Shown here: positions 20,268 to 32,553 of the stretch, one piece after another
Layout of the letters: each line of letters opens with the position of its first letter
Numbering within the stretch: position 1 is the first letter of the stretch
Assembly: GCA_031216915.1 (NCBI GenBank)
Contig: CM062292.1
Coordinates: forward strand, 70,312,956-70,376,955
Length of the DNA stretch: 64,000 bases
Direction: 5' to 3'
Source of the DNA: Pictodentalium vernedei
Taxonomy: Eukaryota > Mollusca > Scaphopoda > Dentaliida > Dentaliidae
Translations under genes and position numbers: made by a program
The notes under the pieces: generated by a model
Told to the model about the DNA's origin: nothing
Database searches by the model: none
The model's input: only the letters and a program-made list of their open reading frames with translations

Positions 20268-22905
20268 CTTGATCCCATTCTCGTAACCGATTCTGTTCGA
20301 ACTACTGAATCTGATACTATTGACCTTGAATTGTCTGACCACCTCGGAGTGTATACCCATGTTGCCTTTGGCAGTGTATCTCATGAGGCTTTTTATCGCT
20401 TTGTATGGAACTACAACCAAGCCAATTTTAATTTAGCTAACTTTCTCCTTGGTCAGGTGGATTGGAACACATTCCTAGAATCTGATGACATAAACCTTAT
20501 GCAAAGCAAATTTGTAAACACCTATCTTAAAATCATCGATAAATGAATACCTCAATCTGAAATACTTATACGTCCAAAGGACAAATACTGGTTCACGTCG
20601 GAATTACGTACTGAAATACGTCGACGTGATAAACTTATGAAAAAAGCCAAGAGAACTGGGAGCGATGCTGATTGGATTTTATTCAAACACTGTCGTAACA
20701 AGGTCAATAACATGAAAAAGTTTTTCAAAGCCCAATTCCAAGAAAAATTGCAAAATAAAATAAATGATTGTTCATCCCCCCAAACAATTCTGGCACATCG
20801 CCAAACATGTCCTCTGCAACCATTCATCCAAAACACTGAGCATCCTCTTCCGCAAATCTCTGGATTTACATAAATTCCCATCTGAATGGAAGAACGCAGG
20901 TGTTATACCAATATTCAAGAAAGATAACCCAACAGAAGTGACGAACTATAGGCCTATTTCATTATTACCGACTCTGGCTAAAATATTTGAAAAACTAGTT
21001 CTGAAGTATCTATTTAGTTATTTCCAAGAAAATAAATTACTGTATGAATTCCAATCAGTCTTTCTTCCAGGCCACTCCACAACTTTCCAGTTATTAGAAC
21101 TCCACCATTCCATTTGTCTCTCTCTTGATAAACGCCTCCAGACCTGTGCAATTTTCTGCGACATTTCAAAAGCGTTTGAGAGAGTCTGGCATAAAGGCCT
21201 TGTTTTCAAACTTCGCCAATATGGCATCTCTGGAACCCTTGTTGAATGGATTCAGGACTACCTGCACGAAAGACAGCAAAGGGTTTTCGTCCAGACTACC
21301 TTTTCAGACTATAGACTCATTCAAGCTGGAGTGCCCCAAGGCTCGGTTCTCGGTCCGTTTCTCTTCCTAATCTATATCAATGACATTGCTGAGATCATCG
21401 ATGCATTTGCTAGACTGAATGCCGACGATACATGTGTAACTGATAACAAAAACAATATTGAAAATCTTACCGTTTCCCTCAATCGAAACCTTGGAAAAAT
21501 TAACACTTGGTCTCTTCAATGGCTCGTCTCATTCAACCCTGCTAAGACAAAGGCAGTTCTATTCCACTATGGCAGTAATGACGGAACAGATTATCCCACC
21601 TTAATTTTTGATCTTTGCAGTCTCATTCACTGAAGATCACAAGCACCTGGGTTTAATTCTCCAATCGAATCTAAACTGGGACTCCCAGAAAACTGAGATA
21701 TGCAAGAAAGTCGACACCCGTCTGTCTTTCCTTCGCAAACTGAAATTCATTTTGAACAGAAAAACCTTGGAACAAATCTATCTCACCTTCATTCAACCAC
21801 TACTTGATTACGGCGACGTAGTAGGGACTGCGCCCCCGAATATTTGACTCAGAATCTTGACAGACTTCAGCTTGATGCTGCGCGTATCATTACTGGCTTA
21901 ACGCGATCTGTCTCTGCTGATCAACTTCTGGCTGAACTAGGGTGGCCCTCCCTTTTGAAGCGACGTGAAAAGCACAAATACTGCATTCTTTTCAAAATTA
22001 TCAACAAGGAAACTCCAGATTACCTCAATGCATTGTTACCCCCTCGAACGCATGATATCTCAATGTATAATCTTCGCAACCCCAACAGATTCACGTATTA
22101 TCCGACAAGAACGGAGAGTTTCAAAAAATCCTTTTTTTCCCGTCCACCATAAAAAGCTGGAACAACTTACCAGACGTACTCAACAGAGCCGCAACACTAA
22201 CGGAGTTCAAGCAATCCTATGCCCAATTGAACTTGATCCCCAAACCACCTCTTTATTTCCGTGTGGGTAAAAGAAAGACCAATATTTTACACTCAAAATT
22301 GCGTAATAACTCCAGCGACCTAAATAATGACAAGTTCCAAAACTATATTCTGGCCAATCCAAAGTGTATGTGTGGTAATCCCTGTGAAAATGCTCATCAC
22401 TGTCTCCTGGTACTCTGACCCCAGGATTACACTACTCGATTCTCTTCGAAATTTTGATATAGCACACTGACAGCAAAACAAAACGAATATATCTTTCTGA
22501 AAACCCAAGCGTTCATCCTAGCTAGTGGCCGCTTCAATTGAGTCATTATATTCTCGACTAGCCTCTCTCTTGCACTAGACGAGACGTACTATAAACGTCA
22601 CATCCCTCTCCCTTTATCATGTCATTCAAGAGCTTTCGTAGAGAAAGTCAACAGTGTCCAACCATATGTATTCCCTGTGTCGAGACCCTATTACGTAAAT
22701 TGGCTGCCTGTTTCAACAACTTACCTTTCAATTCTAAATAGTGTAAATCCCTATTCATTTGTGAATCAATCTATATATCTTGTATCCGCATCTATGTATT
22801 GTTTTTTCTGTTGTGTTTGTGGAGAGGAGTTAACATAAGTTGTATAACTTGTACTCCAATCCTTTTTTGCAAATTTATGGCAAATAAAATATGTTTAAAC
22901 TTAAA
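20268..22905 (+). pseudogene. 5'-truncated non-LTR retrotransposon (CR1/Jockey-like) ORF2
   Basis: Begins inside the end of the endonuclease domain (DPILVTDS near 20270, LSDHLGVYTH at 20330). A connector and the reverse transcriptase follow: VIPIFKKDNPTEVTNYRPIS (20902-20961), CDISKAFERVWH, AGVPQGSVLGPFLF (21331-21372) and LNADDTCV (21418). The catalytic Y/F-ADD is changed to NADD, which should kill polymerisation. The C-terminal part (RLQLDAARIITGL, NLRNPNRF) is in other frames and ends with a Cys/His knuckle (CMCGNPCENAHHC at 22368-22406). Stops lie at about 20545, 21631 and 21845, with frame changes near 20750, 21600 and 22140. The 3' end is near 22905 (GGCAAATAAAATATG). It would reverse transcribe its own RNA at the target site. 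Confidence 0.85.
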
Positions 22906-23056
22906 CTAACTGTTGAGAACCAGCGACATGAGGAGCCTAGCCCACTCGAGTAGAAGCCAAACTTGCAAAAAAAAGAAAACTAAAACAACCGCATAACCAA
23001 AAATTTTCATTGTCTGCCTCAACATTTTGAGACAAAATATTAAAACATTATAAGTT

Positions 23057-23159
23057 ATTGTGATGAATTGACGGTAACATGGTTTGAGGTTTGCGGCTCG
23101 GAGCTTATGTTCAACTGAGACGCGAACCTCAGACCATGTTACCGTCAATTCATCACAAT
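23057..23159. repeat. Long hairpin
   Basis: TTGTGATGAATTGACGGTAA and complement with ~40-base nearly perfect arms (to GGTTTGAGGTTTGCG / CGCGAACCTCAGACC) and a ~20-base loop. Confidence 0.65.
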
Positions 23160-23224
23160 GGCGTATTTGTTCCAATAGACACTCCCCATAGCCCAAAACC
23201 TACATCGTGAAACACGAGAGGCTT

Positions 23225-23310
23225 ATTTTCTAATCTTGTGATCGTTAAAAGTTGCCTTGTTCAAGGCAACTTTTAACGATCACAGGTTTAGTAAGTAAAC
23301 CTTTCGTGTA
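23225..23310. repeat. Hairpin, AAAGTTGCCTTG centre
   Basis: TGTGATCGTTAAAAGTTGCC and complement at 23237-23285 with almost no loop; weaker outer pairing (ACGAGAGGCTTATTTTC against GTAAGTAAACCTTTCGT). Confidence 0.55.
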
Positions 23311-23910
23311 TCCACTGGATAAATAATCAATAAACCAGATAAACTCATCCCATCTTAGATCAAATCTTAAGTCAGTTTGTAATTTAAACAACATTTCATC
23401 CGGAACACTGTCTGCTGCACACGTGTAACATCCAGAAAAAACGAAGCGGCGTGCCAGTCACTCCGTTGATGAAGCAGTCACGAAACGGACGACGTCGTTG
23501 CATATATTTCGCGTTGTGACGTCAGACGGTAACATTTGCCACTTGAGCCCTAAACAAAGAATATACTAAGCGAGCTCTCGTCCAATCAGATAAGGAGAAT
23601 TTTAGTCTCGTTGGAACATAATAAAAAGTAATTGAATGCCTATTTGTTTTTTAATAGCGCAGGACGGATGGTAGCTAGTTCTGGACGTTTTCCGGTTCGG
23701 TTCCGGTTTTTGCTGGAAATCGGAAAACAGAACTGCAAAACCCAGCAACAATCGGCCGAACAGTTTTTTGTGTTTGTGCATAAACGGATCAAACTATTTC
23801 ACTGGGAGAGAACTGGACTAATGAACACTATGGACTCTCGTCACTTTGTCGATCTGGCAAAGGGACGAATACGTCGTGTTTTCATTGTCGCATTTTCTTC
23901 CTTATAATAT
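23311..23910. other. No recognisable gene
   Basis: Contains a 91-codon frame (23632-23907) without motifs I recognise. It has GC-richer patches such as ACGAAACGGACGACGTCGTT. Confidence 0.35.
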
Positions 23911-23911
23911 T

Positions 23912-25265
23912 AATAAAATACACATTTATATAGTGCCAAAATTATAGTTCAGAAGATATAGAACCATATTCTAAGGCGCTGTACATGTTACTAATCTCGT
24001 GCAAATATACAAACGGAATATATACAGTATCTTACAGTCCAGAACATCACTTATAGGCTTTTTAAAACAGGTATGTTTTGAGATCTTTCTTGAAAAGGTT
24101 GACATTTGTCAGTATTTTTAGGTATTCTGGTAAATTATTCCACAAGTGAGGGCCAGCAAATGAGAATGAACTATCTCCAAATGTCTTGCACCTATGTTTT
24201 GGAACATGTAGCAACATTTTACCATCAGACCTCAGGTTGTATTGATACACATTCTTGGTAATAAGGAGTTCTCCTAAGTGGGCTGGTGACATGTTGTTTT
24301 GTGTCTTGAAAACTAATAATAAAGTTTTGAAAAATATCCTGTACTTAACTGGCAGCCAGTGCAGATCCATCAAAACAGGAGTGATGCATTGAGATCGTGA
24401 TACTCTACATAACACTGGTACTGGTATTGTGGAAGGCTGAACAGTAAGGCATTACAATAATCCAAATGTGAAGTTACAAAGGCATGAAGGAGAGATTTGT
24501 GGAGTCTTTATAAGGAACCGTCTTAGCTGTTTAATTTGGTTTTGACCTCTGAAAGCCTTGTCGCACATATTTGTAACATGTTTGTCTATAGACATGTTTG
24601 AGTCGAAGGAGGCACCAAGGTTACGTACACTGTCACTTGCCCGATGGTGGAATTTCCTAACTTCACTGAGTGTTGATATAAGTAGGCTGGTGACATGTTG
24701 TTTTGTGTCTTAAAAACTAATAATAAAGTTTTGAAAATTATTCTGTACTTGACTGGTAGCCAGTACATATCCTTCAGAACAGGAGTGATGTGTTGAGATC
24801 GTGATACCCTACATACCACTCGAGCTGATGCATTTAGTAACACCTGCAGGCGAAAGTACTGATATCGTGGACGGTTGAACAGTAAGGCGTTACAATAATC
24901 TAAATGTGAAGTTACAAAGGCATGAACTAGGCTTTTTGTCGAGTCTCTGGTGAGGAACTGTCTTATCTGTTTAACTTTGTATTGGTCTCTGAAAGCCTTA
25001 TTGCACATATTTGTAACATGTCTGTCCATGGATATGGTAGAGTTGAGGAAGGCACCAAGATTACGTACACTGTTACTAGCATTGATGGCAGAATCTCCTA
25101 CCTTCACTGATTTGATGTCAACTTTAGTGAGTTGTTGTCGTGAACCAATTATTAGAAATTCTGTCTTATCATCATTTATCAATAATTTGTTTGAAACCAT
25201 CCATGTGCGAATGTCCGAAATACATGATTCAATAGTGTCTAGAGCTTTAGTTTGATCCTTGATTG
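23912..25265 (-). pseudogene. LINE (CR1/L2-like) reverse transcriptase 3' part with internal duplication
   Basis: Minus strand reads KLLINDDKTEFLIIGSR (25180-25130) at the end of the RT palm, then VRNLGAFLNSTISM, HLDYCNALLFN, SRSQHITPVLKDMYWLPVKY and FKTQNNMSPAYL (to 24690). The sequence then jumps back and repeats the VRNLGA-to-NNMSPA block (24630-24290) before finishing with FGDSSFSFAGPHLWNNLPEY and KKDLKTYLF at 24062. The 3' UTR near 23920-23990 has AAGGCGCTGTACATG, typical of the tail of this LINE type. Not functional. Confidence 0.85.
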
Positions 25266-25600
25266 TTGTTAAATGCCAGATCTGTGAGGAATAAGGTTCC
25301 TGATTTTGTAGAACACAACGGCAATAACAAAATTGATTTCTGTTTGGTTACTGAGACTTGGCTAACTGATCAGGACAGTGTAATTGTTTCAGGACATTCC
25401 TGAGAAGGATATATTTTCAAAAGTGCCCCTAGGATTAATGCTAGGACTGGATGTGGAATTGGTCTCATGTGCCGAGAGAATATACAAATTAAAACGTCAA
25501 CCCAAGGAGATAAATCCTCTTTTGAATGTGCCGAATGGACACCAACTTCCGAACTGTGGATATCGTGGTCTCGTTATTGACTCGTCCACCTCACGAGTCA
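25266..25600 (+). pseudogene. Inverted LINE endonuclease N-terminal fragment
   Basis: Plus strand gives LLNARSVRNKVPDFVEHN (25266) and IDFCLVTETWLTDQDSVIVS (25343-25402), the start of an apurinic-type LINE endonuclease. A stop follows at 25403, and a shifted GCGIGLMCRENIQIKT segment continues near 25447. It abuts, head to head, the minus-strand RT fragment that ends at 25265. The outer limit is uncertain. Confidence 0.75.
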
Positions 25601-25794
25601 ATAAGGGAGATAATTTGACAATGAGGGCACAACATCGAGTAGAAGACCTTTCTCATTTGTTATCCTGTTTTCTGGGTTTCTTGTCTGACTGAATAGGCTT
25701 ACCAACTGATCTCACGGAACTCCTAAGAACAAATAAAGGGAAGATAGGCTGAACCCAGTGGAGATCCTTTCAGACAGGCCCTTTGCAGGCCTGA

Positions 25795-26038
25795 AAATAA
25801 GCAGTCTGACATTTGCAGAATGAGGTTCCTAGAGGGTGAATTTGATAATGCTATCCCATACAGTTGGCCAATTTATCCTCTGGGTACCTCCTTCTATTTA
25901 GTTCAGAGACCCTGATTCAGATTGAGGTTCGCAGAGGGTAAATTTAGTGATGCTACCCCGCTGTGCAAGGTAGCATCACTAAATTCACCCTCTGGGGACC
26001 TCATTTTGCAGATGACAGTCTGCTTATTTTCTGGCCTG
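25795..26038. repeat. Foldback repeat with nested hairpin
   Basis: AAATAAGCAGTCTGACATTT at 25796 pairs with the complement ending at 26036. Inside, GAGGTTCGCAGAGGGTAAAT pairs with the complement at 25985-26004 around GGTAGCATCAC. The right block (CACCCTCTGGGGACCTCATT to CTGCTTATTTTC) is directly repeated at 26117-26162. Confidence 0.6.
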
Positions 26039-26162
26039 ATCCTGTTGTTGCTCAAATAAAGTATCGATTGGTGGAAATGGTTCATTATCTATGTATATCG
26101 TCCATTGTGTGAAAACACCCTCTGGGGACCTCATTTTGCAGATGACAGTCTGCTTATTTTCA

Positions 26163-26702
26163 GACAGGCCCTTTGTGGTGAGTGATGTCTAATTGCGGAT
26201 TTTTTCCAAGTTAAGGAGCCTGAGGTATCATTTACTATCCGTTCTTATCACATAGAAAAACCGAAAGTTTTTTCCTGACATCGAACCGAAACCGAGTCTG
26301 AAAAATCAAAACTCCACAGCCCTGTTGTTGGCATTCAGTAAGGTAAGGGCTTAACTGAAAAACTAAATGACCGGGCATGCTGTTTGACCAGACGTTGACA
26401 ACGGCTTGAATAAATTAGACGAACGATCACTCCGTCCGCCTGTCATTTGCTCAAAGGGAAACAGGGTGGCCGATCTTCTGTTCGCCCGTAATATCAGATC
26501 TTATATTTTTACGTGAATATTGGTTTCTATTTGCTACCATTCTCAGAAGCATGATCTGCTTTTTAATAAGAACACTTCATGTTGTTCAACTTTGACAATG
26601 AATTGTGATGATGTTCTACTCTGGGAAAGATCTCTTTGAAATAAACTGCATTGTTCTAATATCACCCCTACAACTAATACTGCTACACATATCACTATCT
26701 CA
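26163..26702. other. No recognisable feature
   Basis: Short frames only; a 115-codon minus frame (26890-26543) overlaps the following dispersed repeat and has no motif. Confidence 0.35.
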
Positions 26703-27118
26703 CTTAGGCCAAAAAAGTTAAAAATATGTTTCTCAGCCTCCAACCACCCCCGTCCCGTTGTCCTTTTGGTTGCAGCATGCTCTCGTTTTATAACCAATGC
26801 AAACTTTAAAAAAAATGAATTTAAATGGTTTATGATTGATATTTTATCCACGTTAATAAAACTGATAAATTTGTCCCTGGAGTGCAACAAGGCTTTGCAA
26901 TGCTAAAGCATTGCAAAGCCTTGTTGCACACAAGGGACGAAATACACCACCACCCATGCTATTCTGTAGCTTATGAGGCCTAAAACATAAAACAAACCAA
27001 GAACTTGAACTTTTGATGACAAAGAAATAATTAAAATAAGAAATAAAATAAAAATCCGCCCGCCTCCCCATGCAATTTTACAAAAAGGTACAGAGAAAAC
27101 GATTCACATTGTGGGGCC
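26703..27118. repeat. Dispersed ~400 bp repeat, copy 2
   Basis: Partner of 8184-8560. This copy holds a complete hairpin, AACAAGGCTTTGCAATGCT and complement, at 26887-26925. Confidence 0.6.
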
Positions 27119-27628
27119 TTAGTCTTTTCTTCTTCTTGCTTTTGAAAAATGCAGAAAGGGTTAGCTAAAAAAAACCCGGAAAAACAGGTGCTCTGAAAAA
27201 AACTCTAACTGGTTCGCGTCGTCTTAATCTCTATTTTGAATAATCCCGTGAAAATATAAAGACAGTTTTGACTCAGGTACCAGAATTATTTCGAGTGACT
27301 TGAGGGGTTAATTTGATTTGCAAACCTATTGGGACAACTTCTCTCTCCATGCATTAACGTTTCGAAGTTGTGTGAATAGCGAAGAGAGTCACTTGTGAGT
27401 TTCTTAGGATGGTTAACAATACTTTTAGGAAACATGTTGTGAAATGTAGTTACAAAAACAGTGGAGGCAAATACAGACAAACATGACAAGAAACAGCTGC
27501 GGATAGACAACCAATGCAGATCAGACCGTAAATAGAGAATAATGTCCATATGTCTATATTCTTAAAAAAACAAATCTCTTTCAGATGTATTGGATTTAAG
27601 ATGACGCACGGACCTAAAGTGAAAAGTA

Positions 27629-27838
27629 TTAACCCTTTACCCAACGCAGATGATATCAAAATTTATTCAACAAAACCGTATCATGTGACCCCTCGTTGGA
27701 ACGAGCTCGACGAGCTCGTTCCAACGAGGGGTCACATGATATGGTTTTGCTGAAAGTGTTTGAAAAATAATATTTTTCAACTGCTGAATTTGCATATTAC
27801 GAGGGCGGATGCGGGCGATTCGTTAGGTAAAGGGTTAA
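27629..27838. mobile_element. TTAA-type hairpin MITE, family 2 (unit A)
   Basis: TTAACCCTTTACCCAACGCA to CGTTAGGTAAAGGGTTAA; arm state CGTTGG/CCAACG. It lacks about 38 bases that its unit B partner at 38520 keeps on the left side. Confidence 0.85.
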
Positions 27839-28052
27839 TCTAAATTAAGGTTCAAACAACACATAAAACACTCGGTACAGAAACGAAAAGAAAATTGATA
27901 CTTTTGTAAGAACGTTCCATCTTCAGTTTGATATTGTGGTGGAATTTGTTCAAATTTTCAAGAAACTCATTCAACCTTCTCGACAGACGAAGGCTCGTTT
28001 GAAAAATTCATTGAGTCTTAGATGGTGTTATGGTTTCATTTATTTCACAATA

Positions 28053-29657
28053 TAAACATGGAACTTAATTAAGCATCCTCTGGCTTTTTTTCGCAGTGGT
28101 GATAACAGAAACTGTCATTACTTTCATACTATCTTTAATATGGCCAAAAGTGATTGTTTGCGGAAAGAATGGTCTACTGACAAATGAAAGATAACACAAT
28201 GATGAACGTATGCAGTATTTTAATGGCGCTAATTACACATATCTGTCACTACTGTTTTTGATGGAAGAATGTTCTCTCGACAAGTATGGTGCTGGAAATG
28301 TCCATGATGAAACAATGTCGGTAATTACTGACAAAAAATATAACTTGTGACGTCCTGAACACAACAGCAGGGTCTGACGTCAGTAGCGAGTTTTTCCACC
28401 ACGGGCCCGGATGACAGTCTGAACCCTCCTCCTAATGCATCAAGTAGGCGTTCCGATACGGTCCAGAGGTAAGTGCTGCCACTCCTCATACAATGCAGCT
28501 TCCAAATCGACACGAGTCTGTACAGGCGGATCCCGAGCAAGCAAACGACGTCCCAGAATGTCCCAGATCTGTTCGAAGGGATTCAAATCGGGGCTCACTG
28601 CAGGCCAAGGTAGTGTTGTAATAACGTTGTTCTGGGGGAATGCTCTCTCAGCATGGGAACGATATGGCCTTGCATTGTCGTCCATGAATACAGGGCGAGT
28701 AGCCAAAGGGTGGTTGTCAAATGAGGCTCGACCACCGGATTGAGAATGTACAGGATGTACTGATGACCATTCAGATTCCGACGTACAGTCACCATAGCAA
28801 GTTTACAATGATGAGAGAGGCATCCCCAGATCATAACTGATTCTCCACCTTAAGGATCAGTTGGTCTGATGTTCCTGGCCAGGTAAGCAGTATTCCCATG
28901 CTTCCGAACTCTCTTGTGACGTGAAGCAGGAACCTACTCCCGTATGACCAATGGACTCTCCCCCATGTCCTGAGACTCCATACACCACTCCAAACGCTGT
29001 CTTTGATGATGATCGGACAGTGCTGAACGCTTGATGAGCCTTCTGGACCTACCTCATACACAGTGCTTTGAGACGGTTTCGAACAGCTCTGTTGCACAAA
29101 CGCCTGTTGGGGAGTCAAAGGCGTTTCAAACTCCCACTCGAAACAAAGAGTTCACGCCTAACTAGGCGTGCCAGACTCCGATCTTCCCGAGGAAAGGTCT
29201 TTCGGGGTTGTCCGGGCCTTGGTGGGTCCTTAACATCGTTGGTTTGTTGATTTTTGCGGACAAGTGTGCTGATGACAGAATGACTATAGCCAAGTTGCCT
29301 TCCAATAGCTTTGAATGACATGCCTGTTACGTGCATTCCAAAGATTTGCCATCTTAGTGCCTCTGGCAGTCTCCTCCTTGCCATTTTCAACATTTACTGT
29401 TAAAATAAGTGATAAATTTTCTTGTTTGATATCCAGATACTGCATATCGATGATAGTATTGTTTGTGACATTCGTGTGTAGCACGCTTCACGTGGACGAG
29501 GGGATGTGTTTGGGCAACGCTATCAACCAGAAACATCATGTTTCACGAGATGAAATGTACTGCAAGACATGGCAATCATTAAAACATAATAATCAGTAAC
29601 AGCAACTTCACTGCCATGAAACATTTCAGGGGATGCTTAATTACGTTCCAGGTGAAT
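28053..29657 (-). mobile_element. Tc1-like transposon, family 1 (unit A)
   Basis: Ends ACATGGAACTTAATTAAGCA and the complement of CCTGGAACGTAATTAAGCAT form the inverted repeat; the transposase lies between on the minus strand. Same family as 6650 and 38983. Confidence 0.8.
28400..29384 (-). pseudogene. Tc1-like transposase (unit A)
   Basis: Starts MARRRLPEALRWQIFGMHV at 29384 with a paired helix-turn-helix (MSFKAIGRQLGYSHSVIS), then a linker (GQPRKTFPREDRSLARLVRR). The catalytic core is in other frames: WSYGSRFLLHVT, where the expected Asp-Glu reads Tyr-Gly; MIWGCLSH (28834); VFMDDNARPYRSHAE (28692, second Asp kept); and WPAVSPDLNPFEQIWDILGR (28614, catalytic Glu in the family's N(P/H)xEx(I/L)WD). 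Frame changes lie near 29110, 28850 and 28700. A cut-and-paste enzyme in life, dead here. The loss of the first Asp is shared with unit B, so it predates the duplication. Confidence 0.85.
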
Positions 29658-29842
29658 ATAAACTAGCAGAAAAAAGAATCGCAAGTGTTTTCTGTGATAA
29701 ATATTTCAAATGTATGATGGAGGATTATTTCATTGTTTGAAGTTTGATGTTATGTCTTCATTACTGATTAAATTTTGACAAGTTTTGTTGCCTTAACACA
29801 GACGGTGTTTGCATGGAGGACGTTCAAATGTGGGTCCCCTAC

Positions 29843-30860
29843 GCCATTTCCTGATCAAAATCAATAGCGGGTGTGCCTACTCCGGGCATCAGTCGTGGCT
29901 CTACCGTTGACCCTATCAAGTTGTTTATGGTCCTTTATGGGATGTTATTCCACTCCTGAAGAAGGGCCTGCATGAGCTGAGCGACGTTGTTTGGGATGCT
30001 GACACGCTTCCTGGCCCTCCTGTCCAGCTCGTCTCACAAATGCTCGATTGGGGACAAATCTGGACTCTAGGGCGGCCCATCGAGAACTGGAACATTGTTT
30101 TGGTTGAGAAAGTCACAACAAACCCTAGCAACGTGCGGTCTCGCATTATCCTACTGCAACGTAAGGTTACGCGCATGAATAAGTGGAAGGACGTGAGGCA
30201 TGAGGGCCTGATCTCGATATTTTACTGCTATAAGATTGCCCCGAATGACCACGAGATGTGTTTTCACGCCATGAGAAATTCCCCCAAACCGTAAGAGACC
30301 CTTCCCCGAATCTGTCGTTTTCCTTAACGCACGCGCCAAAATATCGCTCACCTCGACGTCGATAGCAACATTGTCGTCCATCTGAACTGTAAAGCGTGAA
30401 CCGATACTCGTCAGTGAATAATACACGTCTCAACTGGGTCAAGTGAAACTGATTTGGGGCATGTTCTCGCAACCACTGCAATCGACGTTGACGCGCCTAT
30501 GTGTAAGTTTCAGACCAACGCAGGGACGTCGGGACCTTAAATTGAACTCCCGCAACCGATTCCTAACTGTTCTTCGACAAACGCGGTGACTATGAGTGCC
30601 CACAACCTGACTCGTCGTCTCCGTCGCCGTCTGAAATCAGTTTCGGTGGTGTGAGAGACATATGCCTCTATCTTGACTTGGCGACGTAACGCAGGGACGT
30701 CCGCCCCTGAGACGGTCAGTTAACCTTTTTGTGGCTCTGAGACGCCCAACTAAACGAGCTATCATGGACACCAAATTTCTGAGCGACGAGACGTTGCGAT
30801 TGGCCTTGCATAATTAGAGCAATAGCCCCCACCCCTATCAACTTCGGACATTCGCAGCAT
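29843..30860 (-). pseudogene. Second Tc1-like transposase, different family (unit A)
   Basis: Minus strand from about 30860: a basic start with RMSEVDRG, then LIMQGQSQRLVAQKFGVHDS (helix-turn-helix), then after breaks LRRVLFTDEYRFTLYSSDGR (30433-30374, first Asp kept), RRRGERYFGACVKENDRFGE, VKTHLVVIRGNLIAVKYRD, and near the end WDELD-type residues and NNIP at about 29950. It is clearly distinct from the family 1 transposase next to it. Terminal repeats were not found. Dead through stops and frame changes. Confidence 0.75.
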
Positions 30861-31149
30861 TTTGTTTTCCAGTCCAGTTGAAAGGAACTGTTTTGTAATC
30901 GATGTGTGCTGTTCAAAACTTCGATTTGATATGGTTGTCAAGCCCATGGCACGAGGGAGTGCCCCGGGTGCACGCTTCGTGGAAATATCTGTTGAAAGCA
31001 TTCAGCTTCGCACTTGGTCATGGTTGACTGAATTTTAATCAAATACTCTTTAGACAGCACACTGGGGTAGCTATGCATCAAATGTTACTACATGTGGTCG
31101 GCGGATAGAAAAATTATATTACCAAAACTGAACCTGCGTTTCTGTTTTC

Positions 31150-31715
31150 TGTCAGTATATAGATTTATCATATGACTCGTCCGTTTTGTACGCTTTAAAA
31201 CATTTGATATTTTGTGTTCGTATTAATCAGTGATAAATAAAGCCTTCCGTCAATTTCATTGGACAATTTCAAAACTAAAATTAGAATTTACATCTATTTA
31301 GGGTGGGTTATATTGTATTAATCCTTCATCTACCAGAAAACACCATTCATTTTTTTATATTTTCACTTTTTGCTTCCAAAACATAGGTTATGACCCCTCA
31401 TTGGAACGAGCGCGATGAGCTCGTTCCAATGAAGGGTCATAACCTATGATTTGGAAGCAAAAAATGAAAATTTTTAGTTATACGAGGATGTTTTTTTCCA
31501 AGTGCCGTCTGCAACTCAAGTTAAGTGATGGGTTAAAAAGTCATATTAAGTGGTTAATTTTTGCGTGTGTGTGTCATATGATAAATAGAATATGAAATGA
31601 GTGTTTTTCTTATATAATATTTATGAAACTCGTCAGAGGCTCACCAAAACGGAAAATTCTCAGACTCGTTTCATAAATATTATATGAGAAAAACACTCAT
31701 TCCATATCCTCTGTA
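31150..31715. mobile_element. Composite repeat with nested TTAA MITE (unit A)
   Basis: Same assembly as 9658-10300: ATTTATCATATGACTCGTCC start, nested MITE, then the hairpin GAGTGTTTTTCTTATATAAT and complement. The hairpin loop here is shorter. Confidence 0.6.
31318..31536. mobile_element. TTAA-type hairpin MITE, family 3 (unit A)
   Basis: TTAATCCTTCATCTACC to GTTAAGTGATGGGTTAA; arms CATTGG/CCAATG with GCGCGATGAGC at the centre. Confidence 0.8.
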
Positions 31716-31824
31716 TATCAATTTGCCAAAACTGTCGAAAAGATTTATTTGTCTGCAGATTTGACAAATTTATATATATTCTTCTTTTCAGGGGAAGAAT
31801 AAACATATACGTGTGATTAACTTA

Positions 31825-31954
31825 CACTCAAAATTCAGTTGGGCTAAAACTCATCCCAAATCTACGGGGCTACGTGAATATGAACCCATTTGGGTTCATA
31901 TTCTCTCAACCCCGTTGATTTGGGTTAATTTTTAACCGTACTGATTTTAGAGTG
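31825..31954. mobile_element. 130 bp TA-flanked MITE (unit A)
   Basis: CACTCAAAATTCAGT and complement-like ACTGATTTTAGAGTG, TA on both sides; centre GAATATGAACCCATTTGGG and complement. Confidence 0.75.
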
Positions 31955-32240
31955 TATTACGTAATGCACGTCACTCCCGAAGACTCGAATATTGTCATAT
32001 AAATCTATCGTGGTATTAGCAAACGAAACATATTTGTTAAATATGCCCCTCTTTCTCATAAAGTATCATGTAATAAAATAAATATTTCATTTATAAACTA
32101 TATAATAATAGACCTTCACAATATTACTAAAATGGATATGAAGACATCATTTTTGTAAATGCAGGTTTTTAAGGGTTGTGATCTAGCAATTTTGTTTGTG
32201 GAAAATCAATAGTGTATCCCTCGCTTTGTAGACTGTTTTA

Positions 32241-32553
32241 CAGTTAAAACTAGAAGTCCTGTCACGAACTGTGCGTTTATTTAGGCTTAATTGCGTGTAG
32301 GAATTGCACGCGATTGTCATATCGAATGACATCAAAAGCACGGCAGGTTCTCCTGGTAACTCATAGTAAACACATGCAATGTTTTTGCCAATGGACCTCG
32401 GGTAACCCGGAGGTCCATTGGCTGGAACATTGCTTGTGCACATGCCATCTGTACAGAATATAATAGCCTTACTATGGACATAACGCGTAGATTAACGCAC
32501 AGATCGACGTGCTATTTGTGCACATTCCATGACAGAACTTCTAGTTTTAACTG
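32241..32553. mobile_element. TA-flanked MITE, CAGTTAAAACTAGAAG family (unit A)
   Basis: Ends and hairpin as at 9081; the arms differ by one base (GGACCTCGGGTAACCCGGAGG), so the central stem has a one-base bulge. Confidence 0.8.
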
